Shown here: positions 34,232 to 42,612 of the stretch, in pieces | Layout: every line of letters begins with the position of its first letter | How positions within the stretch are numbered: position 1 is the first letter of the stretch | DNA from: 34-65-8 sp964516135 | Lineage (GTDB): Bacteria; Pseudomonadota; Alphaproteobacteria; Sphingomonadales; Sphingomonadaceae | Direction: 5' to 3' | Assembly (NCBI GenBank): GCA_964516135.1 | Contig: CAZEWN010000006.1 | Span: 58,503-122,502, forward strand | DNA length: 64,000 nucleotides | Made by a program: the position numbers and the translations under genes | The notes under the pieces: generated by a model | Seen by the model: the letters and a program-made list of their open reading frames with translations, nothing else | Databases searched by the model: none | What the model was told of the DNA's origin: nothing

Positions 34232-35080
34232 TCAGGACTGGCGCCGCGCCATGAAGGCAAGTCGTTCGAACAGCATCACGTCCTGTTCGTTCTTCAGCAA
34301 CGCGCCATGAAGCGGCGGGATGGCGCTGTTGGGATTGCGGTCCTGCAGCACTTCCAGCGGCATGTCCTCATTTAGCAGGAGCTTAAGCCAGTCGAGCAAT
34401 TCGCTGGTCGAGGGCTTCTTCTTGAGACCCGGCACCTCGCGCAACTCGTAGAAGATGTCCATCGCCTTGCCGACAAGGATCTTCTGAATGCCCGGGAAGT
34501 GCACTTCGATGATGTCGCGCATCGTCTCCCGGTCGGGGAACTTGATGTAGTGAAAGAAGCAACGGCGCAGGAATGCGTCGGGCAGTTCTTTTTCGTTGTT
34601 GCTGGTAATGACCACAATCGGTCGCTCGCGCGCCTCGATCCGCTCGTGCGTTTCGTAAACGTCGAAACTCATCCGGTCGAGTTCCTGGAGCAGGTCGTTG
34701 GGAAACTCGATGTCGGCCTTGTCGATTTCATCGATCAGCAGCACCGGCAGTTCGGGCGCGGTAAACGCTTCCCATAGCTTCCCGCGCTTGATGTAGTTCG
34801 AGATGTCATGGACCCGCTCGTCGCCGAGCTGCCCGTCGCGCAGGCGCGCGACCGCATCATATTCGTAAAGGCCCTGCTGCGCCTTGGTGGTGGACTTGAC
34901 GTTCCACTCGATCAGCGGCGCGCCGATAGCGCGAGCGATTTCATGCGCCAGCACGGTCTTTCCCGTGCCCGGTTCTCCCTTGACGAGCAGCGGGCGGCGC
35001 AACGTGACGGCAGCGTTCACCGCGACCTTGAGATCCTCGGTGGCGATGTATGAACTGGTGCCCTCGAAACGCTGGGTCAT
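34232..35080 (-). CDS. MoxR-family AAA ATPase
   Basis: A 282-residue AAA+ protein with Walker A GEPGTGKT (about residues 35-42), Walker B VLLIDEIDKAD, sensor 1 ITSNNEKELP and arginine-finger segment FLRRCFFHYI. MoxR proteins pair with VWA proteins to assemble or activate metal enzymes and complexes. Its usual VWA partner is the gene at 30037-31218, separated by the two MCP genes. A LiuR-like half-perfect box sits at 35099-35114 upstream. Confidence 0.93.
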   Translation of the reverse strand: MTQRFEGTSSYIATEDLKVAVNAAVTLRRPLLVKGEPGTGKTVLAHEIARAIGAPLIEWNVKSTTKAQQGLYEYDAVARLRDGQLGDERVHDISNYIKRGKLWEAFTAPELPVLLIDEIDKADIEFPNDLLQELDRMSFDVYETHERIEARERPIVVITSNNEKELPDAFLRRCFFHYIKFPDRETMRDIIEVHFPGIQKILVGKAMDIFYELREVPGLKKKPSTSELLDWLKLLLNEDMPLEVLQDRNPNSAIPPLHGALLKNEQDVMLFERLAFMARRQS

Positions 35081-35098
35081 TCGGTTTCCTCGTGCAAC

Positions 35099-35114
35099 TT
35101 TACGTTTGCGTTAA
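35099..35114. promoter_or_regulatory. LiuR-like box upstream of moxR
   Basis: TTTACGTTTGCGTTAA matches the pattern TT-N-ACGT-NN-ACGT-N-AA at all but one conserved position. It lies about 20 bases before the MoxR ATG, where a repressor or MerR-type activator could act. It resembles the box at 18594-18609. Whether the same regulator binds both is not known. Confidence 0.35.
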
Positions 35115-35148
35115 GCTGAGCGGCGGGCGAGGGCAAGCGTGTTGTCGG

Positions 35149-36204
35149 TTACTCCGCCGTTCGCGGCCCGACACGGCAACGATGGCATGTGCCGCGCTCG
35201 GTCGGGATTCGCTCGATTTCGCAGCCAAGGCTGCGCGAAACCGCCGCGACGATCCGCATGCCCAGCCCCGTGCCCTTGGGGCCCTCGCTCGCGTCAAAAC
35301 CGTGCCCGTCATCGCTGACGGTCAGCGAGTAACCGCCGTCGGTTTCCCCGCGCAAGGTAATCGTGACCGTGCCATGGTCCAGCCCGACGAAAGCATACTT
35401 GGCCGCGTTGCCAACAAGCTCGTTGACCACGATGCCAAGCGACACCGCCTGATCCGGGCTGGCCTCGATCGGGTCAGCATCGAGCGCGATGTTCACGCGC
35501 GTCGATCCACGCGTGAGGCTATCGCTCAGCCCGGCGACGAGGGTCGAAAGATACTCGTCAAGGTCGATCGTGGACAGATCCTGGCGCGTGTATAGGCGAT
35601 GGTGCACCTTGCTGATCGCCTGAATGCGATTGAGTGTCGACGCAAGCGCCTCGCGTGCAGCTGGATCTTCGGTCTGCGCTGTCTGAAGCGAGACGAAGCT
35701 CGACACCATTTGGAGGCTATTGGCGACCCGGTGGTGGACCTCGCGAACCAGAAGTTCGAGCCGCTCGTTTGCCTGACGCAGTTCGTTTTCGGCCTCGGTC
35801 TTGGCACGTTCGAGTGCAACGCGCACCAGAGCTTGCGTCAAGCGGCCCGCGAGCAGGTCGAAAAACTCGTCGCCGACCGTCTTTGTAACGAAGTCGGTCG
35901 CGCCGGAGGTAAGCGCCTTGACCGCCACCTGAGGTTCGTCGGTGCCAGTCACGAAAACGACAGGCGGATGCTGGGATTCTTTCACGATCTCGCGCAGCAT
36001 CGCCAGCCCGTCCTTGCCTGGCATGGTGTGATCCACCGCGACGAGGTCAAATCCGCCGCCCGCGAGGATTGCCAACCCGGCATCGGCACTTTCGGCTGTC
36101 TCGACTTCGAAGCCGCGTCGACCCAATGCGCGCTGCGTCAGCCGCCGAAGCCCGGCATCGTCGTCGACATACAGGATTTTCGGCAGGTTTGGCTCCTGGC
36201 CCAT
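35149..36204 (-). CDS. Receiver domain plus HWE/HisKA_2-type histidine kinase
   Basis: A 351-residue protein with a receiver domain at residues 1-125 (ILYVDDDAGLRRL, phospho-acceptor in AVDHTMPGKDGLA, then VFVTG and TDFVTK). A helical linker leads to a HisKA_2/HWE kinase (LVREVHHRVANSLQMVSSFV, catalytic His doublet) and an ATPase with NELVGNAAKYAF and GTGLGMRIV. The receiver at the N-terminus of a cytoplasmic kinase suggests it takes phosphate from an upstream kinase, plausibly the CHASE3 kinase two genes upstream. The gap to that regulator gene is 8 bp. Confidence 0.9.
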   Translation of the reverse strand: MGQEPNLPKILYVDDDAGLRRLTQRALGRRGFEVETAESADAGLAILAGGGFDLVAVDHTMPGKDGLAMLREIVKESQHPPVVFVTGTDEPQVAVKALTSGATDFVTKTVGDEFFDLLAGRLTQALVRVALERAKTEAENELRQANERLELLVREVHHRVANSLQMVSSFVSLQTAQTEDPAAREALASTLNRIQAISKVHHRLYTRQDLSTIDLDEYLSTLVAGLSDSLTRGSTRVNIALDADPIEASPDQAVSLGIVVNELVGNAAKYAFVGLDHGTVTITLRGETDGGYSLTVSDDGHGFDASEGPKGTGLGMRIVAAVSRSLGCEIERIPTERGTCHRCRVGPRTAE

Positions 36205-36212
36205 GGCCGTGT

Positions 36213-36653
36213 TTAGCCTTGGCCTTCAGGCACCTGGATCACCGCCAGGAACAGCCCGAGCTGGCGGATCGCGTCGGCGAAGCTCTCGTAATTAACCGGC
36301 TTGGTGATGTAGACGTTGCAACCCAGGTCGTAGCAGCGCTGAATCTCGACCTTGTCGTCGGTGGTGGTGAGCACGACAACCGGGGTGCGATGCAGTTTTT
36401 CGTCGCCCTTGATCCTTTCCAGGATCGTGGTTCCGCTCATATCGGGTAGGTTAAGATCGAGCAGCACGAGCGCCGGGCCATTAAGGAATGGGCCGTCGGG
36501 CGCGTTGAAGAGGAAATCGAGCGCGCTTGTGCCATCGGTGAAATGGCGAATGTCGTTTGAAATGCCGGCGCGTCGGATGTTCTTTTCGATGAGACGGGCA
36601 TGGCCCTCGTCATCCTCGACCATCACGATGCCGACTGTCTGGTGCGGGCTCAT
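36213..36653 (-). CDS. CheY-like response regulator (Rcp1 type)
   Basis: A 146-residue single receiver domain. The acidic pocket is VMVEDDEGHARLIE, the phosphorylation Asp lies in VLLDLNLPDMSG, and the switch residues are VVLTTTDDK and ITKPVN. The subtype (ERIKGDEKLHRTPVVVLTTT) is that of regulators paired with phytochrome-like or CHASE kinases. Its start codon overlaps the kinase stop (ATGA). Confidence 0.92.
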   Translation of the reverse strand: MSPHQTVGIVMVEDDEGHARLIEKNIRRAGISNDIRHFTDGTSALDFLFNAPDGPFLNGPALVLLDLNLPDMSGTTILERIKGDEKLHRTPVVVLTTTDDKVEIQRCYDLGCNVYITKPVNYESFADAIRQLGLFLAVIQVPEGQG

Positions 36654-38155
36654 GCAAGTTGTTCCGTAGCAACAAATTTAGCCGGGAGGCAAAGCCTGAA
36701 ACTTGCGCCTTGGTCAAGTTCTGATTCCACCTCGATGGTCCCGCCGAGCCGATAGGCAAGGGCGCGCACATTGGCGAGTCCGATACCTTCGCCGGGCTGA
36801 TCCTGTATCCCGGATCGCCGAAATAGTTCGAAAATTCTTTGATGATCGGCGGGGGCGATGCCGCGCCCGTTGTCTTTGACATCGACATGAACGTGCTTGC
36901 CCACCCGGCGACCCGAAATCGTCACAACGCCTGCACGATCGGGGCTGAGGTACTTCAGCGCATTTTCGATCAGATTGGCCAAGATTTGCTCGACCGCCAG
37001 GCGATCGCTTTCCAGTTCCGGCAGCGGTTCGACCGTTATCGTCGCGCCGGCGTCCTCGGCGCGCTGATGCAACGTCGCGACAACGGTGGTGACGAGCTGA
37101 GTCATGTCCAGCGTTTCCGGCGTGAGCTGGCGTCGGCCCTGGCGCGACAATTCGAGGATCGAGTTGATCAGCCGATCCATCTTTTCGGTCGATGTACGAA
37201 TAAACGACAGCGCTTCGGGAACATCCTCCTCCACCGCCACGCGCACATTTTCGTCGCGAGTTTCCGGTCGTTCGGCGAAGAGCCGTTCGATAAACCTGCC
37301 CACTACATCGCGCGCGGCATCGAGTTCCGCCGTGAAACCCAGCACGTTCACGAGCGGGGATCGTAGATCGTGGCTTACGATATAGGCAAATCGCTGAATT
37401 TCTTGGTTGGCGCGGCGAAGTTCAGCTGTCCGTTCCTCGATGGACTGCTCAAGTCCTTCGTTGACCAGTTCAAGCATCGCTTGCGCGCGGTTCAGTTGGC
37501 GATTGTAGCCCATTATCAAGACGATAACGGTGGTCAAAACTGCCAGGAGCAACGCTACCGCCGCACCGCCGACCCAGTAAAACCGCACGAGGGAGGCCAG
37601 CTGTTGCTGGTTGCGCTGCACAAGCAGTCGCTCTTCCTCGACCCGCATCGTACGAATTATTACCCGCAGCTGGCGCGTCAGGAGCACGCCGCGCTCTCGA
37701 TTGAACTCCCGCGCGAAGATGTCCTGCCGGGTCGAAAGCGGATTGTCGAGGAGCTGTTCGATTTGGCTATCGCGGGCACGATCAAGCGCCAACACTTCGT
37801 CGATCGCCTGGAGTTGACGCCCGTTATCCTGGGTCAGACGACGCAGTCGCCTCGTTTCGCGGTCAAACTCCGTGCGCGCCGCGTTGACCACTTGGACAAA
37901 CTGAACGTCCGGCTGGATCAAGAATCCGCGACGTCCGGTCTCGATCCGCTCGTTCAATGCGGCAATACGATTGATGATTCCTTCGACCTCAAGCGTATGC
38001 TCAACCGCACGAGTGTTCTCGTTGACGGTCCGGAACGTCGTCACAGCCATGTAAAGCGCCGCCAAAAGCAGCACCACACCTACCCCGAGCAGCGCCACCA
38101 CGGGGCGCCCAAGCCCAGCGATCCGTTCGGTCACATTGCCTTCGATGCCGGTCAT
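36650..38155 (-). CDS. Membrane sensor histidine kinase with CHASE3 domain
   Basis: A 501-residue kinase. A first helix (VVALLGVGVVLLLAALYMAV) is followed by a periplasmic CHASE3 domain (IAALNERIETGRRGFLIQ), a second helix near residue 200, a coiled coil, HisKA (FAYIVSHDLRSPLVNVLGF, His phosphosite) and an ATPase with NLIENALKYL, DNGRGIAP and GEGIGLANVRALA. The ligand is unknown. It overlaps parE upstream and the CheY-like gene downstream by ATGA, so parE, kinase, regulator and receiver-kinase form one tight run. Confidence 0.92.
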   Translation of the reverse strand: MTGIEGNVTERIAGLGRPVVALLGVGVVLLLAALYMAVTTFRTVNENTRAVEHTLEVEGIINRIAALNERIETGRRGFLIQPDVQFVQVVNAARTEFDRETRRLRRLTQDNGRQLQAIDEVLALDRARDSQIEQLLDNPLSTRQDIFAREFNRERGVLLTRQLRVIIRTMRVEEERLLVQRNQQQLASLVRFYWVGGAAVALLLAVLTTVIVLIMGYNRQLNRAQAMLELVNEGLEQSIEERTAELRRANQEIQRFAYIVSHDLRSPLVNVLGFTAELDAARDVVGRFIERLFAERPETRDENVRVAVEEDVPEALSFIRTSTEKMDRLINSILELSRQGRRQLTPETLDMTQLVTTVVATLHQRAEDAGATITVEPLPELESDRLAVEQILANLIENALKYLSPDRAGVVTISGRRVGKHVHVDVKDNGRGIAPADHQRIFELFRRSGIQDQPGEGIGLANVRALAYRLGGTIEVESELDQGASFRLCLPAKFVATEQLA

Positions 38156-40128
38156 GCATCTATCATTTCGCGGTCGATCTCGCCCGCGCGGTTCTGGATG
38201 AAGTTAAAGCGATGTTCGGGATTTTTTCCCATGAGCTGGTCGACCAGGTCTTTTACCGCCGCGCGTTGTTCAAATTCTGGCGGCAGCGTGATGCGGATGA
38301 GGCTGCGCGTGGCCGGGTCCATGGTGGTTTCGCGCAACTGGCCCGGGTTCATTTCACCCAGGCCCTTGAACCGGCCGACTTCGACCTTCTTGCCCTTGAA
38401 CACCGTCGCTTCCAGTTCTGCCCGGTGGGCGTCGTCGCGGGCGTAGCGGCTCTCCTTGCCCGCGGTCAGGCGGTAGAGCGGGGGCTGGGCGAGGAACAGG
38501 TGCCCGCGCCGGACTATTTCCGGCATCTCCTGGAAAAAGAACGTCATCAGCAGCGTGGCGATGTGCGCGCCGTCCACGTCGGCGTCGGTCATGATGACGA
38601 TCCGGTCGTAGCGCAGGTTTTCCGGATCGCAATCCTTGCGCGTGCCGCATCCCAACGCCAGGCCAAGGTCGGCGATTTCCTGGTTGGCGCGGATCTTGTC
38701 GGCAGTGGCGCTAGCCACGTTGAGGATCTTGCCGCGGATCGGGAGGATTGCCTGGGTCTTGCGATTGCGCGCCTGCTTGGCGCTACCGCCCGCGCTGTCG
38801 CCTTCGACGATGAACAGCTCGGTTTCGCCGTCGCCTTCGCCGGAACAATCGGTCAGCTTGCCGGGCAGGCGCAGCTTCTTGGCATTGGTCGCAGTCTTGC
38901 GCTTGATCTCGCGTTCCTGCTTCCTTCGCAGGCGCTCGTCCATCCGCTCCATCACGCTGCCTAGCAGCGCCTTGCCGCGCTCCATATTGTCGGCGAGGAA
39001 ATGATCAAAGTGATCGCGCACGGCGTTTTCAACCAGACGTGCGGCCTCGGGGCTGGTGAGGCGGTCCTTGGTCTGGCTCTGGAATTGCGGATCGCGGATG
39101 AAGACGCTCAGCATGACCTCGGCCCCGGTCATCACGTCGTCGGCGGAAATGTCCTTGGCCCTCTTCTGTCCGACCAGTTCCCCAAATGCACGCAGGCCCC
39201 GGGTCAGCGCAGTGCGTAGTCCCTGCTCGTGGGTGCCCCCGTCAGGATTGGGCACGGTGTTGCAGTACCAGCTGGTCGACCCGTCGGACCACAGCGGCCA
39301 GGCGATCGCCCATTCGACCCGGCCCTGTTCATCAGGAAAATCCTGCCGCCCGGTGAAGGGCTTGGTGGTGACGCATTCACGCGCGCCGATTTGTTCCGCC
39401 AGATGATCGGCGAGGCCGCCAGGGAACTTGAACACCGCCTCGGCGGGCACATCCTCGCTCGCCAGGCTGGCGGCGCATTTCCAGCGTATTTCGACCCCGG
39501 CATAAAGGTATGCCTTGGACCGGGCGAGGCGGAACAGGCGCTTGGGATTGAATGCCCGATCGCCGAAGATCTCCTCGTCCGGTGTGAACGCCACTGTGGT
39601 GCCGCGCCGATTTGGCGTTGGGCCAAGCTTCTGGAGCGGTGCCAGGGTTTGCCCCCGCGCGAATTCCTGTGCGTAGAGTTGCCGGTCGCGCGCAACCTCG
39701 ACCCGCGTATGGCTTGACAGGGCGTTGACCACGCTGACGCCGACGCCGTGCAGGCCGCCGCTGGTGGCGTATGCTTTCCCTGAAAACTTGCCGCCGGAAT
39801 GGAGCGTCGAAAGAATGACTTCCAGTGTCGACTTGCCCGGAAACTTCGGGTGCTCGTCCACCGGGATGCCGCGGCCATTGTCGGCAATCGAAAGGCGGTT
39901 GCCTTCCTCCAGCACCACCTCGATCCGCGTGGCATGGCCCGCAACCGCTTCGTCCATCGCGTTGTCGATCACTTCGGCGGCGAGGTGATGCAATGCCCGG
40001 TCGTCGGTCCCGCCAATGTACATGCCCGGACGGCGGCGCACAGGCTCCAGCCCTTCGAGCACCTCGATGGAGGAAGCATCGTAGTCGCCGCTCGATGCGG
40101 GCGTTCCGGCAAACAGGTCTTCGGCCAT
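38152..40128 (-). CDS. parE: DNA topoisomerase IV subunit B
   Basis: A 658-residue type IIA topoisomerase ATPase subunit. It begins MAEDLFAGTP, then YDASSIEVLEGLEPVRRRPG and MYIGGTDDRALHHLAAEVID. The GHKL Bergerat motifs include DNGRGIP and GGLHGVGVSVVNAL, and the TOPRIM part has LFIVEGDSAGGSAKQ and IVIMTDADVDGAHIATLL. The shorter C-terminus and the sequence MYIGGTDDRALHH distinguish it from GyrB. It decatenates daughter chromosomes with ParC, which is outside the window. Confidence 0.94.
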   Translation of the reverse strand: MAEDLFAGTPASSGDYDASSIEVLEGLEPVRRRPGMYIGGTDDRALHHLAAEVIDNAMDEAVAGHATRIEVVLEEGNRLSIADNGRGIPVDEHPKFPGKSTLEVILSTLHSGGKFSGKAYATSGGLHGVGVSVVNALSSHTRVEVARDRQLYAQEFARGQTLAPLQKLGPTPNRRGTTVAFTPDEEIFGDRAFNPKRLFRLARSKAYLYAGVEIRWKCAASLASEDVPAEAVFKFPGGLADHLAEQIGARECVTTKPFTGRQDFPDEQGRVEWAIAWPLWSDGSTSWYCNTVPNPDGGTHEQGLRTALTRGLRAFGELVGQKRAKDISADDVMTGAEVMLSVFIRDPQFQSQTKDRLTSPEAARLVENAVRDHFDHFLADNMERGKALLGSVMERMDERLRRKQEREIKRKTATNAKKLRLPGKLTDCSGEGDGETELFIVEGDSAGGSAKQARNRKTQAILPIRGKILNVASATADKIRANQEIADLGLALGCGTRKDCDPENLRYDRIVIMTDADVDGAHIATLLMTFFFQEMPEIVRRGHLFLAQPPLYRLTAGKESRYARDDAHRAELEATVFKGKKVEVGRFKGLGEMNPGQLRETTMDPATRSLIRITLPPEFEQRAAVKDLVDQLMGKNPEHRFNFIQNRAGEIDREMIDA

Positions 40129-40185
40129 TGTCGGGGCTATATGCAGCGCGCGCGCCCGCTCACAAGCGGCACGATCGTGTTATCG

Positions 40186-41355
40186 TCAGTCGTCGAACCG
40201 GGCGGGGGCAGGCGATACGATCACAACCTGCCCGTCGCGCACCTCGCGCACTTCCATCGCGCGATCGACAACACCGCTGCGGTCGAACCGGAATGCACCG
40301 TCCAGGCCCAGAAATCCGCCTTCCTCGCGCAGTTGGCCAGCCGGGAAGGCGCGGCCCACGCGCCAGTTGCGCGCAACCCGCAGCGCGAGCAGCACCGCGT
40401 CATAGCCAAGTGTCGAGATGCGATAGGGCTGCCCGCCGAAACGGTCCGCGTAGCTGTCGGCGAAACGCTTGTAGCGCGCATCCGACACCGCGGAGAACCA
40501 GGCGCCGCGAAACGCCGGGGTTCGGGTCAGCGCGGCTTCGCCGCTCCACAGCTCGGTGCCGAGAAGCTGGGTCGTCCCCGTGCCGCGCGGGCGCAGTTCC
40601 GCCGCTGCCAGCGCGGCGATGCGCGCGCCATCCGCGATCAGCACGGTATCGAAACCGCCCCGCTGACGAAGCCGCTGCGCCGCGCTGACCACCGAGGTGT
40701 TGCCGCGCGCGTAGACCTCGCTCGCGACCATCGTGCCGCCCGATGCGACAACCGCGGTGCGTAGCGCCGCCTCGGCGCGCTCGCCGTATTCGCCTTCGGG
40801 AACGATCGCGGCAAAGTTGGCAGCGCCGCGTCCGCGCGCGTGGGTAACGGTGCGCGCGATCGACTGATCAGGCAGGTGGCCCATCACGAACACATCGGCG
40901 CCGGCAACGCTGGTGTCGTTCGAAAACGTGATCAATGGCAGATTGGCGGGGCGCGCCTCGGCCATCACCAGCCCGACTTCGCGTGCAAGCAGCGGGCCGA
41001 GGATCAGCTTGTTGCCGTCCGCCACGGCCTGGCGCGCCGCCTCGCGCGGGCCACGCGCGGTGTCGTAGGTGGTAATGCGCAGGTTGTCGGCATTGGTGTC
41101 GAGCAGCGCCATCGTTGTCGCATTGGCGATGGACTGGCCCACCGCGCCGTTGTCGCCGCTCAGTGGCACGAGCAGTGCGATGCGGTGACGCGTTTCGTCG
41201 CTGGGCAATGCCGTCTCGCTGGGGGTCGGGGTCGGCGCGGGGGCGGGTCCGGGGGTAGAGGTCGTCGGCGCGCGCGGGATTACCTGACAGCCGGCAAGCA
41301 AGGCCGCCGTGGCCGCCATGATCAATACCCGGCGGCTCGATTTCCAGACCTTCAT
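40186..41355 (-). CDS. LpoA-like penicillin-binding protein activator (lipoprotein)
   Basis: A 389-residue lipoprotein with signal RRVLIMAATAALLAGC and a Pro/Ala-rich linker, then a periplasmic-binding fold as in LpoA and the LppC family (HRIALLVPLSGDNGAVGQSI; LPLITFSNDTSVAG; TLGYDAVLLALRVARNW). In other bacteria LpoA activates PBP1a for wall synthesis. It is the divergent neighbour of rsmI, a gene order common in proteobacteria. ATG 41355 is chosen because the signal peptide begins there. Confidence 0.88.
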   Translation of the reverse strand: MKVWKSSRRVLIMAATAALLAGCQVIPRAPTTSTPGPAPAPTPTPSETALPSDETRHRIALLVPLSGDNGAVGQSIANATTMALLDTNADNLRITTYDTARGPREAARQAVADGNKLILGPLLAREVGLVMAEARPANLPLITFSNDTSVAGADVFVMGHLPDQSIARTVTHARGRGAANFAAIVPEGEYGERAEAALRTAVVASGGTMVASEVYARGNTSVVSAAQRLRQRGGFDTVLIADGARIAALAAAELRPRGTGTTQLLGTELWSGEAALTRTPAFRGAWFSAVSDARYKRFADSYADRFGGQPYRISTLGYDAVLLALRVARNWRVGRAFPAGQLREEGGFLGLDGAFRFDRSGVVDRAMEVREVRDGQVVIVSPAPARFDD

Positions 41356-41393
41356 GCTTGCGATTCCCTGATCTTGTGGTTCATGTGGCGGCC

Positions 41394-42257
41394 GTGCCCC
41401 ACCCGAATTCAAACGACGTGCGATCCGGGGATCGACTTGGCCCTGGTCTCTATATTGTCGCGACCCCGATTGGCAATCTCGGCGACATAACGCTCCGTGC
41501 CGTCGACGTGCTGAGCCGATGCGACGGCGTTGCGTGCGAGGATACGCGTGTCACTGGCAAGTTGCTGAAACATCTGGGTCTGTCGAAGCCGTTGTGGCGT
41601 TACGACGATCACGCAAGTGACAAGGACCGCGCACGGCTTGTGTCCTCGATGGCTGAGCGTGCGGTGGTGCTGGTCAGCGATGCCGGAACGCCGCTGGTAT
41701 CTGACCCCGGCTATCGTCTGGTGCGCGAGGCCCGGGCCGCCCGTGTACCGGTCACGACGCTACCAGGGCCCTGCGCCGCGATCGCCGGATTGACCCTGGC
41801 GGGACTGCCCAGCGCCCGTTTCCTGTTTGCGGGGTTCCTGCCGGTCAAGGACAAGGCGAGGCGGGAGGCACTGGGGATGCTGGCCACCATTCCGGCGACA
41901 CTGGTGTTCTACGAAACGGGGCCGCGGCTGCTGAAATCGCTAAAGGCGCTGGCCGAGCTATGGCCTGGGCGCGAGGTGGCCGTCGCGCGCGAGTTGACCA
42001 AGCTGCACGAGGAATGCCGCACGGGGACCGCGGCCGAACTTGCGGCGCATTATGCCGCGCATCCGCCCAAGGGCGAGATCGTTTTGCTGATCGGTCCGCC
42101 CGCGGCCGATGAAGTCGGCGAGGTGGACACCGATGCGCTGCTGCGTGCGGCGCTGTCCCACCTCAAGCCCTCGCAGGCAGCCGCGCTGGTCGCCCGCGAT
42201 ACGGGCCATGACCGCAAGGCGCTTTATGCTCGTGCGCTGGAATTGCGGGCACCGTGA
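41394..42257 (+). CDS. rsmI: 16S rRNA (cytidine(1402)-2'-O)-methyltransferase
   Basis: RsmI 2'-O-methylates C1402 in the decoding site. Motifs are LYIVATPIGNLGDITLRA, EDTRVTGKLL, SDAGTPLVSDPGYRLV, TLPGPCAAIAGLTLAGLP and FYETGPRLL. The start is uncertain: no ATG is in frame, and GTG codons at 41376, 41385, 41394 and 41418 are all possible; I use 41394. The stop overlaps the GTG of yraN (GTGA). Length is about 287 residues from the chosen start, in the family range. Confidence 0.93.
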   Translation: MPHPNSNDVRSGDRLGPGLYIVATPIGNLGDITLRAVDVLSRCDGVACEDTRVTGKLLKHLGLSKPLWRYDDHASDKDRARLVSSMAERAVVLVSDAGTPLVSDPGYRLVREARAARVPVTTLPGPCAAIAGLTLAGLPSARFLFAGFLPVKDKARREALGMLATIPATLVFYETGPRLLKSLKALAELWPGREVAVARELTKLHEECRTGTAAELAAHYAAHPPKGEIVLLIGPPAADEVGEVDTDALLRAALSHLKPSQAAALVARDTGHDRKALYARALELRAP

Positions 42258-42604
42258 GGCGCCAGCGTGCGGAGCGTGAAGGCCGTGACGGGGAGGGGCG
42301 CGCGGCGCTGTGGCTCCAGGTACAGGGCTGGCGGATCCTGGCTCGCCGCCGCAAGACGCCGCTGGGCGAGATCGATCTGATCGCCAAGCGCGGCAACCTG
42401 ATCGCCTTCGTCGAGGTCAAATGGCGCAAATCGCGCGCCGAGCTTGATCTCGCCGTTGACGAATTTCGCCTGTCGCGGGTTGCCGCCGCGGCGGAGGCGG
42501 TCGCGCACGAATATGCGACCGCTGGCGAGGATATGCGGATCGACGTGCTGCTGCTTGCGCCGGGCGCGCTGCCGCGCCACATCGTCAACGCCTGGCAGCC
42601 ATAG
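42254..42604 (+). CDS. YraN/UPF0102 family protein (nuclease-like fold)
   Basis: A 116-residue protein of the YraN family, with a PD-(D/E)XK-like fold. Core sequence: GWRILARRRKTPLGEIDLIA and LIAFVEVKWRKSRAELDLAV, where D and E..K resemble nuclease residues. It follows rsmI with overlapping GTGA, the usual rsmI-yraN order, and is 8 bp before gshB. Confidence 0.9.
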   Translation: MRRQRAEREGRDGEGRAALWLQVQGWRILARRRKTPLGEIDLIAKRGNLIAFVEVKWRKSRAELDLAVDEFRLSRVAAAAEAVAHEYATAGEDMRIDVLLLAPGALPRHIVNAWQP

Positions 42605-42612
42605 GAACTTTC

